Assembly: GCF_040833965.1 (NCBI RefSeq) | Contig: NZ_CP162142.1 | Location: 3,578,001-3,642,000, forward strand | Direction: 5' to 3' | Source: Leptospira sp. WS39.C2 | GTDB lineage: Bacteria; Spirochaetota; Leptospiria; Leptospirales; Leptospiraceae | Length of the DNA stretch: 64,000 nt | Shown: piece by piece, positions 43,334 to 53,048 of the stretch | Layout of the letters: each line of letters opens with the position of its first letter | Position numbering within the stretch: position 1 is the first letter of the stretch | The notes under the pieces: model-generated | Told to the model about the DNA's origin: nothing | What the model saw: the letters and a program-made list of their open reading frames with translations, nothing else | Databases searched by the model: none | Position numbers and translations under genes: made by a program

Positions 43334-44758
43334 TTATCCTAAAACCCAGGTGTCTTTTGAACCGCCTCCCTGGGATGAATTCACAACTAATGATCCTTTT
43401 CGTAATGCAACACGTGTTAAACCACCCGGCATCACATAAACATCCTTACCGTACAAAATGAACGGTCTTAGATCCACATGTCTAGATTCTATTTTATCTG
43501 AAATTAAAGTAGGAACAGTAGATAAATTTAAAACCGGTTGAGCAATGTAATTTCTTGGGTCTGCTTTGATCAGTTCCTTGAAGTCTTCTTGTTCTTGTTT
43601 AGAAGCTTTAGGTCCAATAATCATTCCGTATCCACCTGCGCCATTGGCCGCCTTTACAACCAAGTTATGAATATTGTCCAAAACATAGTTTAAGTCTGCT
43701 CCTTCGGAACAAAGATAGGTTGGCACATTTGGAATGATAGAATCTTCGCCTAAGTAGTATTTAATGATTTTTGGCACATACGAATAAATTACCTTGTCGT
43801 CCGCCACTCCAGTTCCAGGAGCGTTTGCAAGCGCAACATTTCCTCGTTTGTATGCTTCGAATATACCTTTTACACCTAATAAGGAATCCTCTCGAAAACT
43901 GGAAGGATCCATAAATGTATCATCTATCCTTCGATAAACAACATCGACTTTACGAAGACCTTTTGTAGTTTTCATATAAACTTTATGATTTTCCACCACA
44001 AGGTCTGAACCTTCTACTAAATAAACACCCATCTTTTGTGCTAAAAAACTATGTTCATAATAAGCAGAATTGTAAACACCTGGTGTCCACACAGCAATGA
44101 CTGGATCACTTACATCGGTAAGATTTTCCAACATGGATCTTAAGTGATATGGATAGTCATACACTTGGCGAATGTTTAATTTTTCAAAAAGTTCTGGGAA
44201 AGTTCGTTTCATCACTTCACGATTTTCCAATACGTAAGAAACACCTGATGGACAACGTAAATTATCTTCTAATACATGAAATGCACCAGCTCCATCTCGA
44301 ACAAGATCTGTTCCCGTGATGTGAATCCAAATGTCTTTTGGTGGTTTTAATCCAATACATTGTTTGAGAAATCCCGTACTAGACTCAATGATGTCACGTG
44401 GGATAATTTTATCTTTTAGAATCTTTTGTTCACCATAAATATCATTTAAAAATAAATTCAGAGCAAGGATCCTTTGTTTTAATCCTTTTTCGATATTGAT
44501 CCATTCTTCGCTAGGAACAATCCGTGGGATCACATCAAATGGCATAATTCGTTCTTGTTCACCACCATCACCATACAAAGTAAAGGTGATTCCAAGAGAC
44601 ATTAATGCGCGTTCTGCGGAACTACTTCTTTTGAGTAATTCAATCCCCCCTAAACTTTCCATTTTTGTTTTCACAAAATCATAACTTTTACGTGGGAATC
44701 CTTCATTGGAAAACATCTCATCATAGATATTTTTTGCGCTATAGTCTGCGATAAACAT
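43334..44758 (-). CDS. Circularly permuted type 2 ATP-grasp protein
   Basis: 474 residues (DUF404/DUF407). Conserved blocks are [60 protein letters not shown] and a complete glycine loop [15 protein letters not shown], then [10 protein letters not shown] and [10 protein letters not shown] at the C-terminus. The complete loop marks it as the copy most likely to be an active ATP-dependent carboxylate-amine ligase. It is the first gene of the five-gene operon; 177 bases upstream separate it from the SDR gene and should hold the promoter, although I could not pick clear -35/-10 boxes. Confidence 0.92.
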   Translation of the reverse strand: MFIADYSAKNIYDEMFSNEGFPRKSYDFVKTKMESLGGIELLKRSSSAERALMSLGITFTLYGDGGEQERIMPFDVIPRIVPSEEWINIEKGLKQRILALNLFLNDIYGEQKILKDKIIPRDIIESSTGFLKQCIGLKPPKDIWIHITGTDLVRDGAGAFHVLEDNLRCPSGVSYVLENREVMKRTFPELFEKLNIRQVYDYPYHLRSMLENLTDVSDPVIAVWTPGVYNSAYYEHSFLAQKMGVYLVEGSDLVVENHKVYMKTTKGLRKVDVVYRRIDDTFMDPSSFREDSLLGVKGIFEAYKRGNVALANAPGTGVADDKVIYSYVPKIIKYYLGEDSIIPNVPTYLCSEGADLNYVLDNIHNLVVKAANGAGGYGMIIGPKASKQEQEDFKELIKADPRNYIAQPVLNLSTVPTLISDKIESRHVDLRPFILYGKDVYVMPGGLTRVALRKGSLVVNSSQGGGSKDTWVLG

Positions 44759-44935
44759 GGGTTGGCCTCTGCTAACTTAAGTAGCAATATTTGTACCAAA
44801 TGGAAAATTTGTCGGGAAACCAGGACTTTAATGCCTATCCGACATAAGTTGGTTAGTTTGCACCAAGAATCTGCTTAAATGATGAACAATCTAAAAGTCA
44901 GACCAGATGCTTTGTATAGAAATGTAACAGAATGA

Positions 44936-45688
44936 TTAAACTTCGAGAGAATTCGAATGTGAAACTTGGGAATTTTTTCTTTTTTTCTCTTCTTTTAAGC
45001 GAATTCCGTAGAATAGAGTCCGAAAAAAATGAGAAAATGGTACGATTTTTAAAAAATATTCTCTAAGGACTAACGATAGATTTTCATACCGCGATGTTTT
45101 AGGTCTTAAAATCGACCTTAAGACCTTTTTGGCAAGCCGAGTCGGATTGGAACTCCCTGGTGCATCAGAGACCACACGAGAGAAATGGAACCGTTTCCCG
45201 ACCTGATTTCGATAAGAATCCCAAAAATATTCAAAGGCAAGTTTGGACGATCCAAACAATCCAAATCCAGGAGTTGGGTGGTTTGTTATACTCGAACTAA
45301 CCGTAATTATATGAAGGCCTACTGAGATTAAATTTGTTAATTTTTGAATCGCAAAAATTGGCGCAAGAGAATTCGTTTGGTAAATATGTTTCAGTTGTGC
45401 CCAGTTTTCTTTGTCATCTTCCGCATACGTATACAACTCTGAGTTGATGATAAAAACATCTATTTTGTCTAGGGTTTCAATCGCCGATTCGATTAAACGT
45501 TCTATTTGGTCTGGTTTGGAAGGTTCTATTTTATACTTTTGTAAGTTTACATGATTGGGAATTTCTTCCGGTGTTGTATCACCTACAACAACTAATGCAC
45601 CTTCTGCGAGCAAAAGTGACAAAAGCTCTTTTCCTAATGGAGAAGATCCATTTGTTAACACTATTTTTTTGGAAGAAAGTTTCATCAT
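44936..45688 (-). CDS. SDR-fold protein with Phe in place of the catalytic Tyr
   Basis: 250 residues. A Rossmann start (KIVLTNGSSPLGKELLSLLL) and a Ser in IITVSSSITNHPTP mark it as a short-chain dehydrogenase. The expected YxxxK reads FGSSK in FGLFGSSKLAFEYF, so the catalytic tyrosine appears to be Phe. An unusual basic and hydrophobic C-terminus follows (FFRTLFYGIRLKEEKKRKN). It may bind a nucleotide without normal redox activity. It lies 17 bases after yqgE at the end of the heat-shock gene run. Confidence 0.8.
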   Translation of the reverse strand: MMKLSSKKIVLTNGSSPLGKELLSLLLAEGALVVVGDTTPEEIPNHVNLQKYKIEPSKPDQIERLIESAIETLDKIDVFIINSELYTYAEDDKENWAQLKHIYQTNSLAPIFAIQKLTNLISVGLHIITVSSSITNHPTPGFGLFGSSKLAFEYFWDSYRNQVGKRFHFSRVVSDAPGSSNPTRLAKKVLRSILRPKTSRYENLSLVLREYFLKIVPFSHFFRTLFYGIRLKEEKKRKNSQVSHSNSLEV

Positions 45689-45705
45689 AAGTACAAATTG
45701 ATACT

Positions 45706-46272
45706 TTAGTTTAAGGAAGGATCTTTCGTATGGTCTACAAAGTATTTGTAAATTCCACCTTTACTTCGAAGTGCTTCTCGCCAAATCACTTCCGACTCAT
45801 CTTCCTTGAAAACAATGGAATCATCTACTAAATCAGAAACCACCCAAGACAAACGATCAAATTCACTTTCCAACTGCCCAGAAGACCAACCTGCATAACC
45901 TTGTAAAACTCTGAATTGAATATGATCTGATGATAATACTTCTAACATTGTATCAAAACTTCTCGCCATATAAATTCCTGGAACTATTTCCACACCAGGA
46001 TCAGCTGTTTGTTTTCCATTATGCAAAATTGAGACAAATAAATTGTCCACTGGTCCACCAGCATACACTTGTTTGTTGGAATGGACAGTATCTGGTAGGT
46101 TTTTAATTAAAGATTCCATTGTTTGGTCAGTGGGTTTGTTCAAAACCAAACCAAAGGCACCGTCATCGTCATGATCCACCATCAGGACAACGGATTTATG
46201 AAAAAAATCCTGAATCACACTAGAATTGGAAATGAGTAACTTCCCTCGAGTTGAATCAGGATTTTCTGTCAT
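45706..46272 (-). CDS. YqgE/AlgH family protein (UPF0301)
   Basis: 188 residues with the family's N-terminal GKLLISNSSVIQDFFHKSVV and the DDDGAFGLVLNKPT and VYAGGPVDN blocks; GYAGWSSGQLESEF lies in the second half. Length and motifs are normal. The family's molecular function is not settled. Its ATG overlaps the stop of the Gfo/Idh gene (TAATG). Confidence 0.92.
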   Translation of the reverse strand: MTENPDSTRGKLLISNSSVIQDFFHKSVVLMVDHDDDGAFGLVLNKPTDQTMESLIKNLPDTVHSNKQVYAGGPVDNLFVSILHNGKQTADPGVEIVPGIYMARSFDTMLEVLSSDHIQFRVLQGYAGWSSGQLESEFDRLSWVVSDLVDDSIVFKEDESEVIWREALRSKGGIYKYFVDHTKDPSLN

Positions 46273-47234
46273 TATTTTTTGCCGTGAATTTCTTCTAAGA
46301 TACGATAGGCCACTTCTAATGTTTTGATATCGGAGTCACCTTTCACCATCGGTTCGGATTCTCCTTTGATACATTTTACAAAGTGTTCGTGTTCTTGTTT
46401 GAGTGGGTTATCTTTGTGGACAAAGATTTTTTCCACAATTGATTCTTGCCTGTATTTGATTTCACCACTTCCCAGTTGAGTTGTTGAACTTGCCTGTCTG
46501 TGGAGTTCAATTTCTTGGTTTGTGAAATCTAAAAATACATAAGAATCTTTTTGTGAAATGTTAAGTGTTCTTATTTTTGCCTGAGAAGAACGAGATGCAT
46601 TGAGTGAAGCAACACAACCATTTGCAAATTTTAAAACCACACTAGCAATATCTTCGTGATTCGATACAACTGAAGATCCAACTGCTTTGACTTCGGTCAC
46701 TTCTGATTTCACTAAGTTGAGTACGATGTCGATATCATGGATCATCATATCGAGGACCACACCAACATCAGTGATTCGACTGTTGTAAGGAGCTATCCTT
46801 CTGGATTCAATGAGGATTGGGTGTTCGGCAATTTTACCGAGCTCCAATACAGCACCATTAAATCGTTCTACGTGTCCCACTTGCAAAATCAATTTGTTTT
46901 GTTTTGCTAGGTTTACGAGTTCTTTCGCTTCTTCAACTGTTTGGGAAATTGGTTTTTCCACCAAAACATGTTTCTTTTCAGTTAGCGCCTGTTTAGCGAT
47001 TTTGTGATGTAAGAAAGTTGGCGCCGCAATGATGATCGCATCGATTTCTTTCAATAATTCTTCAATCGTTCCAAATGCTTTTGTTTTGTGTTTTTCAGCA
47101 ATTTGTGTGGCACGTTCCGCATTGGCATCAAATATACCGATGAGTTCTGCATCGGTTAATTGTTTGGCAACGTTTACGTGGTACTGACCCATATGGCCCG
47201 TACCAATGACTCCGAGTCGGACTTTTTTATCCAT
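46272..47234 (-). CDS. Gfo/Idh/MocA family oxidoreductase
   Basis: 320 residues from ATG 47234, with GAGAG a few bases before it; a TTG four codons earlier is rejected. NAD(P)-binding GVIGTGHMGQYHVNVA opens the protein, and the conserved EKP lysine is in HVLVEKPISQTVEEA. The C-terminal domain contains the catalytic-region DMMIHDIDIVLNL. Members oxidise or isomerise sugars and cyclitols, or act in nucleotide-sugar pathways; the substrate here is unknown. It follows dnaJ by 24 bases on the same strand. Confidence 0.92.
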   Translation of the reverse strand: MDKKVRLGVIGTGHMGQYHVNVAKQLTDAELIGIFDANAERATQIAEKHKTKAFGTIEELLKEIDAIIIAAPTFLHHKIAKQALTEKKHVLVEKPISQTVEEAKELVNLAKQNKLILQVGHVERFNGAVLELGKIAEHPILIESRRIAPYNSRITDVGVVLDMMIHDIDIVLNLVKSEVTEVKAVGSSVVSNHEDIASVVLKFANGCVASLNASRSSQAKIRTLNISQKDSYVFLDFTNQEIELHRQASSTTQLGSGEIKYRQESIVEKIFVHKDNPLKQEHEHFVKCIKGESEPMVKGDSDIKTLEVAYRILEEIHGKK

Positions 47235-47258
47235 AGATGCTCTCAATGTTTTAAAGGT

Positions 47259-48386
47259 TTAGCGGAAAAACAACTTCGATTTTCCCCCGCTGCCGACCTT
47301 TTCGCCGGACTCACGAGCAAATTCTTCCATCAGTTCTCTCTGTTTTTTAGAAAGTTTTTTAGGAATATCCACTTTGATGATCACATGTTGGTCCCCTTTT
47401 CCATAAGAACCGAGATACGGGATTCCGTGTCCTTTTAAGCGGAAAATTTGTCCACTTTCCGTCCCTTCTGGGATTTTTAATTGGATGGTTTTTCCATCAA
47501 TGGAAGGCACTTCAATCTCTCCACCAAGGCAAGCCATGGATAAGGAAATGGATTTTTGTACGATAAGATCATTCCCTTGTCGTTCAAACGTTGGGTGTTT
47601 TTTGATATGGGTAACAACATACAAATCACCACTTGGGCCACCGTTTGGACCGGATTCCCCTTCCCCTGAAACTTTGAGTCGGCTACCCGATTCTACACCA
47701 GCAGGTATTTTAATATGAATGGTTCGTCTTTTTTCTGTTAAACCCTCGCCCTTACAAGTTTTACAAGGATTGGAAATGACTTTTCCTTTTCCTTTACAAC
47801 GTGGGCAAGTGGTTGTGACACTAAAAAATCCTTGGGTCCTTCTCACTTGGCCTGTCCCTGAACAATCAGGACAAACGGTAGGAGAAGATCCTTTGGATGC
47901 ACCAGTACCCGTACAATCAACACAGGTTTCTAGTCTCGGGATTTCGATTTTGTACTCTTTTCCAAGAGCAGCATCTTCTAAACTGACTTCTAAGTTATAA
48001 CGGAGATCTGATCCCCTTTGAGGACCAGACCTTCTTCCACCACCGCGGCTACCACCACCAGCTCCGCCTCCGAAAAACTCGCTGAAGATATCACCGAAGT
48101 CTCCAAAGATATCAGAGAAGTCTGTATAAGCACCAGCTCCATACCCTCCTCCTGCGCCTGCATTCACACCAGCTTTACCAAATTGGTCGTAAGCTTGGCG
48201 TTTTTGCGGATCGCGTAACACTTCGTAGGCTTCAGTAGCCTCTTTGAATTTTTCTTCCGCTTCTTTATCACCCTTATTTTTATCAGGGTGATATTTAATG
48301 GCTAACTTACGATAGGCGCTCTTGATCTCATCATCAGAGGCACCTTTCGAAACGCCTAATACTTCGTAGTAACCACGGTCGCTCAT
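47259..48386 (-). CDS. dnaJ: Chaperone protein DnaJ
   Basis: 375 residues. J domain (1-70) with HPD at 33-35, a Gly/Phe-rich region (about 72-115), four CxxCxGxG zinc motifs ([32 protein letters not shown]), then the C-terminal substrate-binding sandwich. It is a full-length type I DnaJ that loads unfolded clients on DnaK and stimulates its ATPase. It lies 25 bases after dnaK. Confidence 0.98.
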   Translation of the reverse strand: MSDRGYYEVLGVSKGASDDEIKSAYRKLAIKYHPDKNKGDKEAEEKFKEATEAYEVLRDPQKRQAYDQFGKAGVNAGAGGGYGAGAYTDFSDIFGDFGDIFSEFFGGGAGGGSRGGGRRSGPQRGSDLRYNLEVSLEDAALGKEYKIEIPRLETCVDCTGTGASKGSSPTVCPDCSGTGQVRRTQGFFSVTTTCPRCKGKGKVISNPCKTCKGEGLTEKRRTIHIKIPAGVESGSRLKVSGEGESGPNGGPSGDLYVVTHIKKHPTFERQGNDLIVQKSISLSMACLGGEIEVPSIDGKTIQLKIPEGTESGQIFRLKGHGIPYLGSYGKGDQHVIIKVDIPKKLSKKQRELMEEFARESGEKVGSGGKSKLFFR

Positions 48387-48411
48387 TATTATACTTCTTC
48401 TTCTTCTCTAT

Positions 48412-50346
48412 TTATTTTTTGTCTTCATCAACGACAGTGTAATCTGCATCGACTACCTTCTCGCCACCTGCATTGGAACCAGCGGTGTCTTGGTTTGCAC
48501 CGGCACCAGCTTCTGCACCAGGAGCTCCTTGTTCAGGACCTGCTTGGCTATAGATTTTTTGTCCAATTTGCATCGCAACTTGTTGGATTGAATCTCTCGA
48601 TGATTTCATACGTTCGAGGTCACCAGATTCCATTGCTTCACGGCCGCGTTTGATTTCGTCCTGTGCTCTTTGTTTTTCTGATTCGTCGAGTTTGTCTGCG
48701 GATTCACCGATGGTTTTTTCCAATTGGTAAACAATTGCTTCCAATTCGTTTTTAGTATCAGCGGCTTCGCGAAGTTTTTTATCTTCTTCTGCGTGAGCTT
48801 CCGCATCTTTTACCATCTTTTTGATTTCTTCTTCAGAGAGTCCGGATGAAGACTCAATTCGAATCTTTTGTTCTTTACCGGTTCCCAAATCTTTTGCAGA
48901 CACATGGACAATACCATTAGCGTCGATATCGAAAGTCACTTCGATTTGTGGAACACCTCGAGGTGCAGACGGAATTCCCACTAAGTCAAAACGACCGAGG
49001 GTTCTGTTCGCACTTGCCATTTCTCGTTCCCCTTGTAATACGTGAACGGAAACAGTTGTTTGGCTGTCTGCAGCAGTTGAGAACACTTGGGATTTTCTTG
49101 TAGGAATGGTTGTGTTCCTTTCGATGAGTTTTGTCATCACACCACCAAGAGTTTCAATTCCAAGTGATAGTGGTGTTACATCGAGTAATAATACATCTGT
49201 TACATCACCAGCTAAAACTCCACCTTGGATTGCAGCACCAACTGCTACCACTTCATCAGGGTTTACAGATTTGTTTGGTTCTTTCCCAAAAATTTCTTTT
49301 ACTAGCGCTTGCACAGCAGGGATACGAATCGATCCACCCACAAGGATGACTTCATCGATTTCACTTGCAGAAAGACCTGCATCTTTTAATGCATTTAAGC
49401 AAGGAATACGAGTTCTTTCCACAAGAGATCTTGTGATTTCATCAAACTTTGCTTTGGTGAGTGTCATATCCAAGTGTTTTGGACCAGACGCATCAGCAGT
49501 GATAAACGGTAGGTTGATTTGAGTGGAAGATGTTCCAGACAACTCGATTTTAGCTTTTTCAGCAGCTTCTTTCAATCGTTGTACTGTGTTTTTATCTCCG
49601 GAAATATCAATTCCTGTTTGTTTTTTGAATTCGTCGATCATCCACTGCATGACTACGTTATCAAAGTCATCACCACCAAGGTGAGTATCACCGTTAGTTG
49701 ATTTTACTTCGAATACACCGTCACCAAGTTCAAGGATAGAAACGTCGAATGTTCCACCACCTAAGTCATATACAGCAATTTTTGCATTGGTTTTTTTCTT
49801 ATCAAAACCGTAAGCAAGAGCTGCAGCAGTTGGTTCATTGATGATTCTTTCTACTTCAAGTCCAGCTATACGACCAGCGTCTTTTGTTGCTTGTCTTTGT
49901 TCGTCGTTGAAGTAAGCAGGAACAGTTACGACTGCTTTTTTTACTTCGTGGCCAAGAAAGTCTTCTGCCGTTTTCTTCATTTTCTGAAGGACACGTGCTG
50001 CGATTTCTTGTGGAGTGAATTCACCAGATACGGTTTCAAATTTCACACCGTCATTTCCAGCACGAATCACTTTGTAAGATACCATCTTTGATTCATCACC
50101 AGCTTCATTAAAACGACGGCCGATAAAACGTTTCGCAGAACGAATCGTATTCACCGCGTTAGTGATTGCTTGGTTTTTTGCAAATTGTCCAACAATGGTT
50201 TCACCCTTTGCTGTAAAAGCAACAATTGAAGGAGTAGTTCTTGCCCCTTCAGAGTTTTGAATGACAACTGGATCTCCGCCTTCCATAACCGCCACACATG
50301 AGTTAGTGGTTCCTAAATCGATACCTATGATTTTTTCCTTAGACAT
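48412..50346 (-). CDS. dnaK: Chaperone protein DnaK (Hsp70)
   Basis: 644 residues, preceded by GAAGGAGAAAG. The ATPase domain has [17 protein letters not shown], the conserved [15 protein letters not shown] and the [14 protein letters not shown] block. The interdomain [18 protein letters not shown] linker and the helical lid follow, ending in an Ala/Gly-rich tail and [13 protein letters not shown]. All parts are normal. It is the main Hsp70, expressed from the CIRCE-controlled promoter before hrcA. Confidence 0.99.
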   Translation of the reverse strand: MSKEKIIGIDLGTTNSCVAVMEGGDPVVIQNSEGARTTPSIVAFTAKGETIVGQFAKNQAITNAVNTIRSAKRFIGRRFNEAGDESKMVSYKVIRAGNDGVKFETVSGEFTPQEIAARVLQKMKKTAEDFLGHEVKKAVVTVPAYFNDEQRQATKDAGRIAGLEVERIINEPTAAALAYGFDKKKTNAKIAVYDLGGGTFDVSILELGDGVFEVKSTNGDTHLGGDDFDNVVMQWMIDEFKKQTGIDISGDKNTVQRLKEAAEKAKIELSGTSSTQINLPFITADASGPKHLDMTLTKAKFDEITRSLVERTRIPCLNALKDAGLSASEIDEVILVGGSIRIPAVQALVKEIFGKEPNKSVNPDEVVAVGAAIQGGVLAGDVTDVLLLDVTPLSLGIETLGGVMTKLIERNTTIPTRKSQVFSTAADSQTTVSVHVLQGEREMASANRTLGRFDLVGIPSAPRGVPQIEVTFDIDANGIVHVSAKDLGTGKEQKIRIESSSGLSEEEIKKMVKDAEAHAEEDKKLREAADTKNELEAIVYQLEKTIGESADKLDESEKQRAQDEIKRGREAMESGDLERMKSSRDSIQQVAMQIGQKIYSQAGPEQGAPGAEAGAGANQDTAGSNAGGEKVVDADYTVVDEDKK

Positions 50347-50369
50347 AGTCTTTCTCCTTCTTACTTATA

Positions 50370-50942
50370 TTAACTTTGTGGTTTTCCCACTTTCACTCGT
50401 GCAGGCCGAATTGATTGTTTCATCTCACCTTCTTCATGGTAAAAACCAGCTTGGTAAGTTTCGACAACAGTCTCTTCAGTATATTCTGCACTTTCCTCAG
50501 AAGCAATTGCTTCCATGAGCATTGGATCAAACGGCATTCCTTTCGGATCTAATCGTTTGATTCCTTCTTTTTCCAATACGGAATAAAATTCCTTTTGAAC
50601 CATTTTGATCCCTTCAACAAAAGCGACCACTTCAGGAGTTTGGTTTGGAACATTGGAAACTCGTTCCAAATTATCCAAAGCACTTGTGAGTCCTTCAGCA
50701 AACTTTTTGATGGATTCTTTTCTTGCATTTAACAAGTCGTTTGCGGTTCTGCGTTTGTAGTTTTGAAACTCAGCACGTTCTCTTAACCAAGAATCTTTTA
50801 AAGTTTCAATTTCCTTTTTCGCGTTATCGAGTTCTTTCTCTGCACCTTCTACCGCTTGTTCAATGGCTTCATCGGAAATGGTCTGCCCTTCTTCGACTTG
50901 CACATTTTGATCATCTAGGGATTGGTTTGTATCTTCTGCCAT
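50370..50942 (-). CDS. grpE: Nucleotide exchange factor GrpE
   Basis: 190 residues, preceded by GGAGGCGAA. An acidic N-terminal tail and a long coiled coil (about 25-75) lead to the core WLRERAEFQNYKRRTAND and the C-terminal beta domain with VVETYQAGFYHEEGEMKQSIRPARVKVGKP. It releases ADP from DnaK. Eleven bases separate it from hrcA and 23 from dnaK. Confidence 0.97.
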   Translation of the reverse strand: MAEDTNQSLDDQNVQVEEGQTISDEAIEQAVEGAEKELDNAKKEIETLKDSWLRERAEFQNYKRRTANDLLNARKESIKKFAEGLTSALDNLERVSNVPNQTPEVVAFVEGIKMVQKEFYSVLEKEGIKRLDPKGMPFDPMLMEAIASEESAEYTEETVVETYQAGFYHEEGEMKQSIRPARVKVGKPQS

Positions 50943-50953
50943 TTCGCCTCCTA

Positions 50954-51985
50954 CTACCTACTCAATTTCGTAATCATTTCTGAAACTAACTTTGAAGTGA
51001 ATTCAATCAAAGGTAATGCTTTGTTGTAATTCATCCTCTGAGGACCAATGATTCCCATGGAACCAATCCTCTTTTCACCCATACGATAATTCGTCGTGAT
51101 GATGGTAACACCACCTAACTTTTCATTACCGTCTTTTCCAATAATGGTATAAACACCATCCATCGGAACATAATCGCTAAAAAAATCTTTGAGGAACTGT
51201 TTTTCATCAAAAAGATGCAGGATGTTTTCTAATTGTTCCTCTTCATCCTTAAAGTTTTCATATAAGTTTTTTAATCCATCAATATACAAGTTATCAACAG
51301 ACAAACTATCAGATCCCATAGCCCTTGCGATGGAAGGTGCGAATTGAGTGAATCCTTCTGGACCTTCCTTTTTCAACATCATCTGAGGGATCAGATTACT
51401 TTGAATTTCATGAACATCAAAACCTTTGACGTTATCATTCAAGTACCTTGAGATTTGGTATAGGGTCTCTTGTGAGATGTGAAAATCGAAAAATATATTT
51501 CGATTGAGCACAGTCCCAGACCGCATAACAAGGATCATAAGAACTTCTCCACCGTTAACATGGATGAGTTCTATATGTTTTAAAGTGTCGAGTGATCCTT
51601 CTGGACCTAAAACTACACTTGCCGATTGCGAAAGAGAAGCGAGCACCTTAGAGGTTGCAATGAGAACCTGGTCCAATCGAAATTGCATCCGAAGGTACTC
51701 TTCTTGGATCCTTTGTTTTTCACGCATTGTGAGCTCAAAAAGAGTCACAAGACTATCCACATACAACCGATACCCACGTTCCGTTGGCACTCGCCCACCG
51801 GAAGTATGGCGAGCCACAATGTAACCCAAGTCTTCCAGTTCCGCAAGGCAGGAACGTATGGTGGCAGGTGATAGTCCGATATCGTATTTTTCAGAAAGGG
51901 TTTTGGAGCCGACAGGTTTGTTGTCTGAAACAAACTCTTCAACCAATGCTTTCAAAATAGAACGATGTCTAGGGGAAAGGTCCAT
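50954..51985 (-). CDS. hrcA: Heat-inducible transcription repressor HrcA
   Basis: 343 residues from ATG 51985; a TTG at 51994 preceded by AAGGAAGAG is an alternative. The N-terminal winged helix has LSPRHRSILKALVEEFVSDN, KPVGSKTLSEKYDIGLSPAT and GYIVARHTSGGRVPTERGYR; the C-terminal GAF-like domain ends with GIIGPQRMNYNKALPLIEF. HrcA binds CIRCE when folded with GroEL help and represses the chaperone genes. A CIRCE element lies directly upstream, so the operon is self-regulated. Confidence 0.97.
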   Translation of the reverse strand: MDLSPRHRSILKALVEEFVSDNKPVGSKTLSEKYDIGLSPATIRSCLAELEDLGYIVARHTSGGRVPTERGYRLYVDSLVTLFELTMREKQRIQEEYLRMQFRLDQVLIATSKVLASLSQSASVVLGPEGSLDTLKHIELIHVNGGEVLMILVMRSGTVLNRNIFFDFHISQETLYQISRYLNDNVKGFDVHEIQSNLIPQMMLKKEGPEGFTQFAPSIARAMGSDSLSVDNLYIDGLKNLYENFKDEEEQLENILHLFDEKQFLKDFFSDYVPMDGVYTIIGKDGNEKLGGVTIITTNYRMGEKRIGSMGIIGPQRMNYNKALPLIEFTSKLVSEMITKLSR

Positions 51986-52003
51986 AGCCTCCAAGCTCTT
52001 CCT

Positions 52004-52030
52004 TTAGCACTCTGATGATTAGAGTGCCAA
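52004..52030 (-). promoter_or_regulatory. CIRCE element (HrcA operator)
   Basis: TTAGCACTC (52004-52012), a nine-base spacer and GAGTGCCAA (52022-52030): the standard 9-9-9 CIRCE with one departure, C for T in the right arm. It lies between the predicted transcription start and the hrcA ATG. Confidence 0.95.
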
Positions 52031-52041
52031 TCTATGCTTAA

Positions 52042-52070
52042 AGTTTACGGATTTACGTTTTTTTCGTCAA
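52042..52070 (-). promoter_or_regulatory. Promoter of the hrcA-grpE-dnaK-dnaJ operon
   Basis: On the minus strand TTGACG (plus 52065-52070) and TAAACT (plus 52042-52047) are 17 bases apart. The start of transcription would fall a few bases before CIRCE, a position where bound HrcA would block elongation or initiation. Confidence 0.7.
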
Positions 52071-52130
52071 GCAAGATGTCAATCCAAGTTGGGAATTTTA
52101 GCAGACTTTCGGAGAAACTGCCAATTTTTT

Positions 52131-53048
52131 TCAAACAGGGTAGACTTGGATCCGGTTTCGGCCATGGTTTTTTGCCTGATAGAGGGCAATGTCAGCAAAT
52201 TTCAGAACTTCTTCTGGTTTTTGGATGGGGTGGACCTTGGTGTAACCAATACTGAGTGTGATATTCAAATAGTAATTATCGAAGATAAAAAACCGATGTG
52301 TTTCGACAGATTCACGAAGCCTATCAAGGACGATGGTCGCACCTTCTGTGGTTGTGTCAGGCAAAATGCAGCCAAATTCCTCACCACCAAGCCTTCCCAC
52401 TGTATCTTCTTCCCTTAGGCAATCCACGAAGATATTTGCCATTTTTTTAAGTACCAAATCTCCAATATCATGCCCATACGTATCATTGATCACTTTAAAA
52501 TGATCAATGTCCATCACCGCAAGGACAGATTCACGGTTGCGGCGTTTTACAGTGGCAATGGTTTTTTGGAGTGTATCGGCAAAGGAACGGCGATTGGGAA
52601 GCATCGTGAGTTCATCCATATAGGCCAAACGTTTCAAACTATTTATCAGAACATTTTTCTGTTCTTCAAGGCGCCTACGTTCTCTTACATCACGAATGAT
52701 GGCAGCATAGTATTCTTTGTTCTCTTTTTGGATGGTGAAGGCACGAATTTCCACAGGGATTGTGCCTTTTGGTTTTGTGATGAGTTCTAACTCTTTTAAA
52801 AATCCAGCAATATAATGAGCTTCATTGGAACTCACAAATGCTTCAATAGAAGATTGTTCACCTTTTTCGTTAGGTGGAAACAAAAATGAAAAAGATTTTT
52901 CAAATAATTCTGCTTCTGTATAACCAGTTAACGTTTGTAACGCTATGTTACTGAATAAAATCTTTTGATTCGTATCTAAAACGACAATTGAATCGATGGA
53001 TTGGGAAACAATTTCCTTAGCCAGAGTTTCTGTATTAAATTCATTCAT
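52131..53048 (-). CDS. PAS-GGDEF diguanylate cyclase
   Basis: 305 residues from ATG 53048, preceded by GGGGA and overlapping the previous gene's stop by eight bases; starts at 53066 (ATG) or 53078 (GTG) are possible. A PAS/PAC sensor (about 10-130) leads to a GGDEF domain with VMDIDHFKVINDTYGHDIGD and the active GGEEF. An RxxD (REED) lies five residues before GGEEF, a feedback I-site. It should make cyclic di-GMP in response to an unknown cytosolic cue. No EAL or HD-GYP partner lies in the window. Confidence 0.93.
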   Translation of the reverse strand: MNEFNTETLAKEIVSQSIDSIVVLDTNQKILFSNIALQTLTGYTEAELFEKSFSFLFPPNEKGEQSSIEAFVSSNEAHYIAGFLKELELITKPKGTIPVEIRAFTIQKENKEYYAAIIRDVRERRRLEEQKNVLINSLKRLAYMDELTMLPNRRSFADTLQKTIATVKRRNRESVLAVMDIDHFKVINDTYGHDIGDLVLKKMANIFVDCLREEDTVGRLGGEEFGCILPDTTTEGATIVLDRLRESVETHRFFIFDNYYLNITLSIGYTKVHPIQKPEEVLKFADIALYQAKNHGRNRIQVYPV

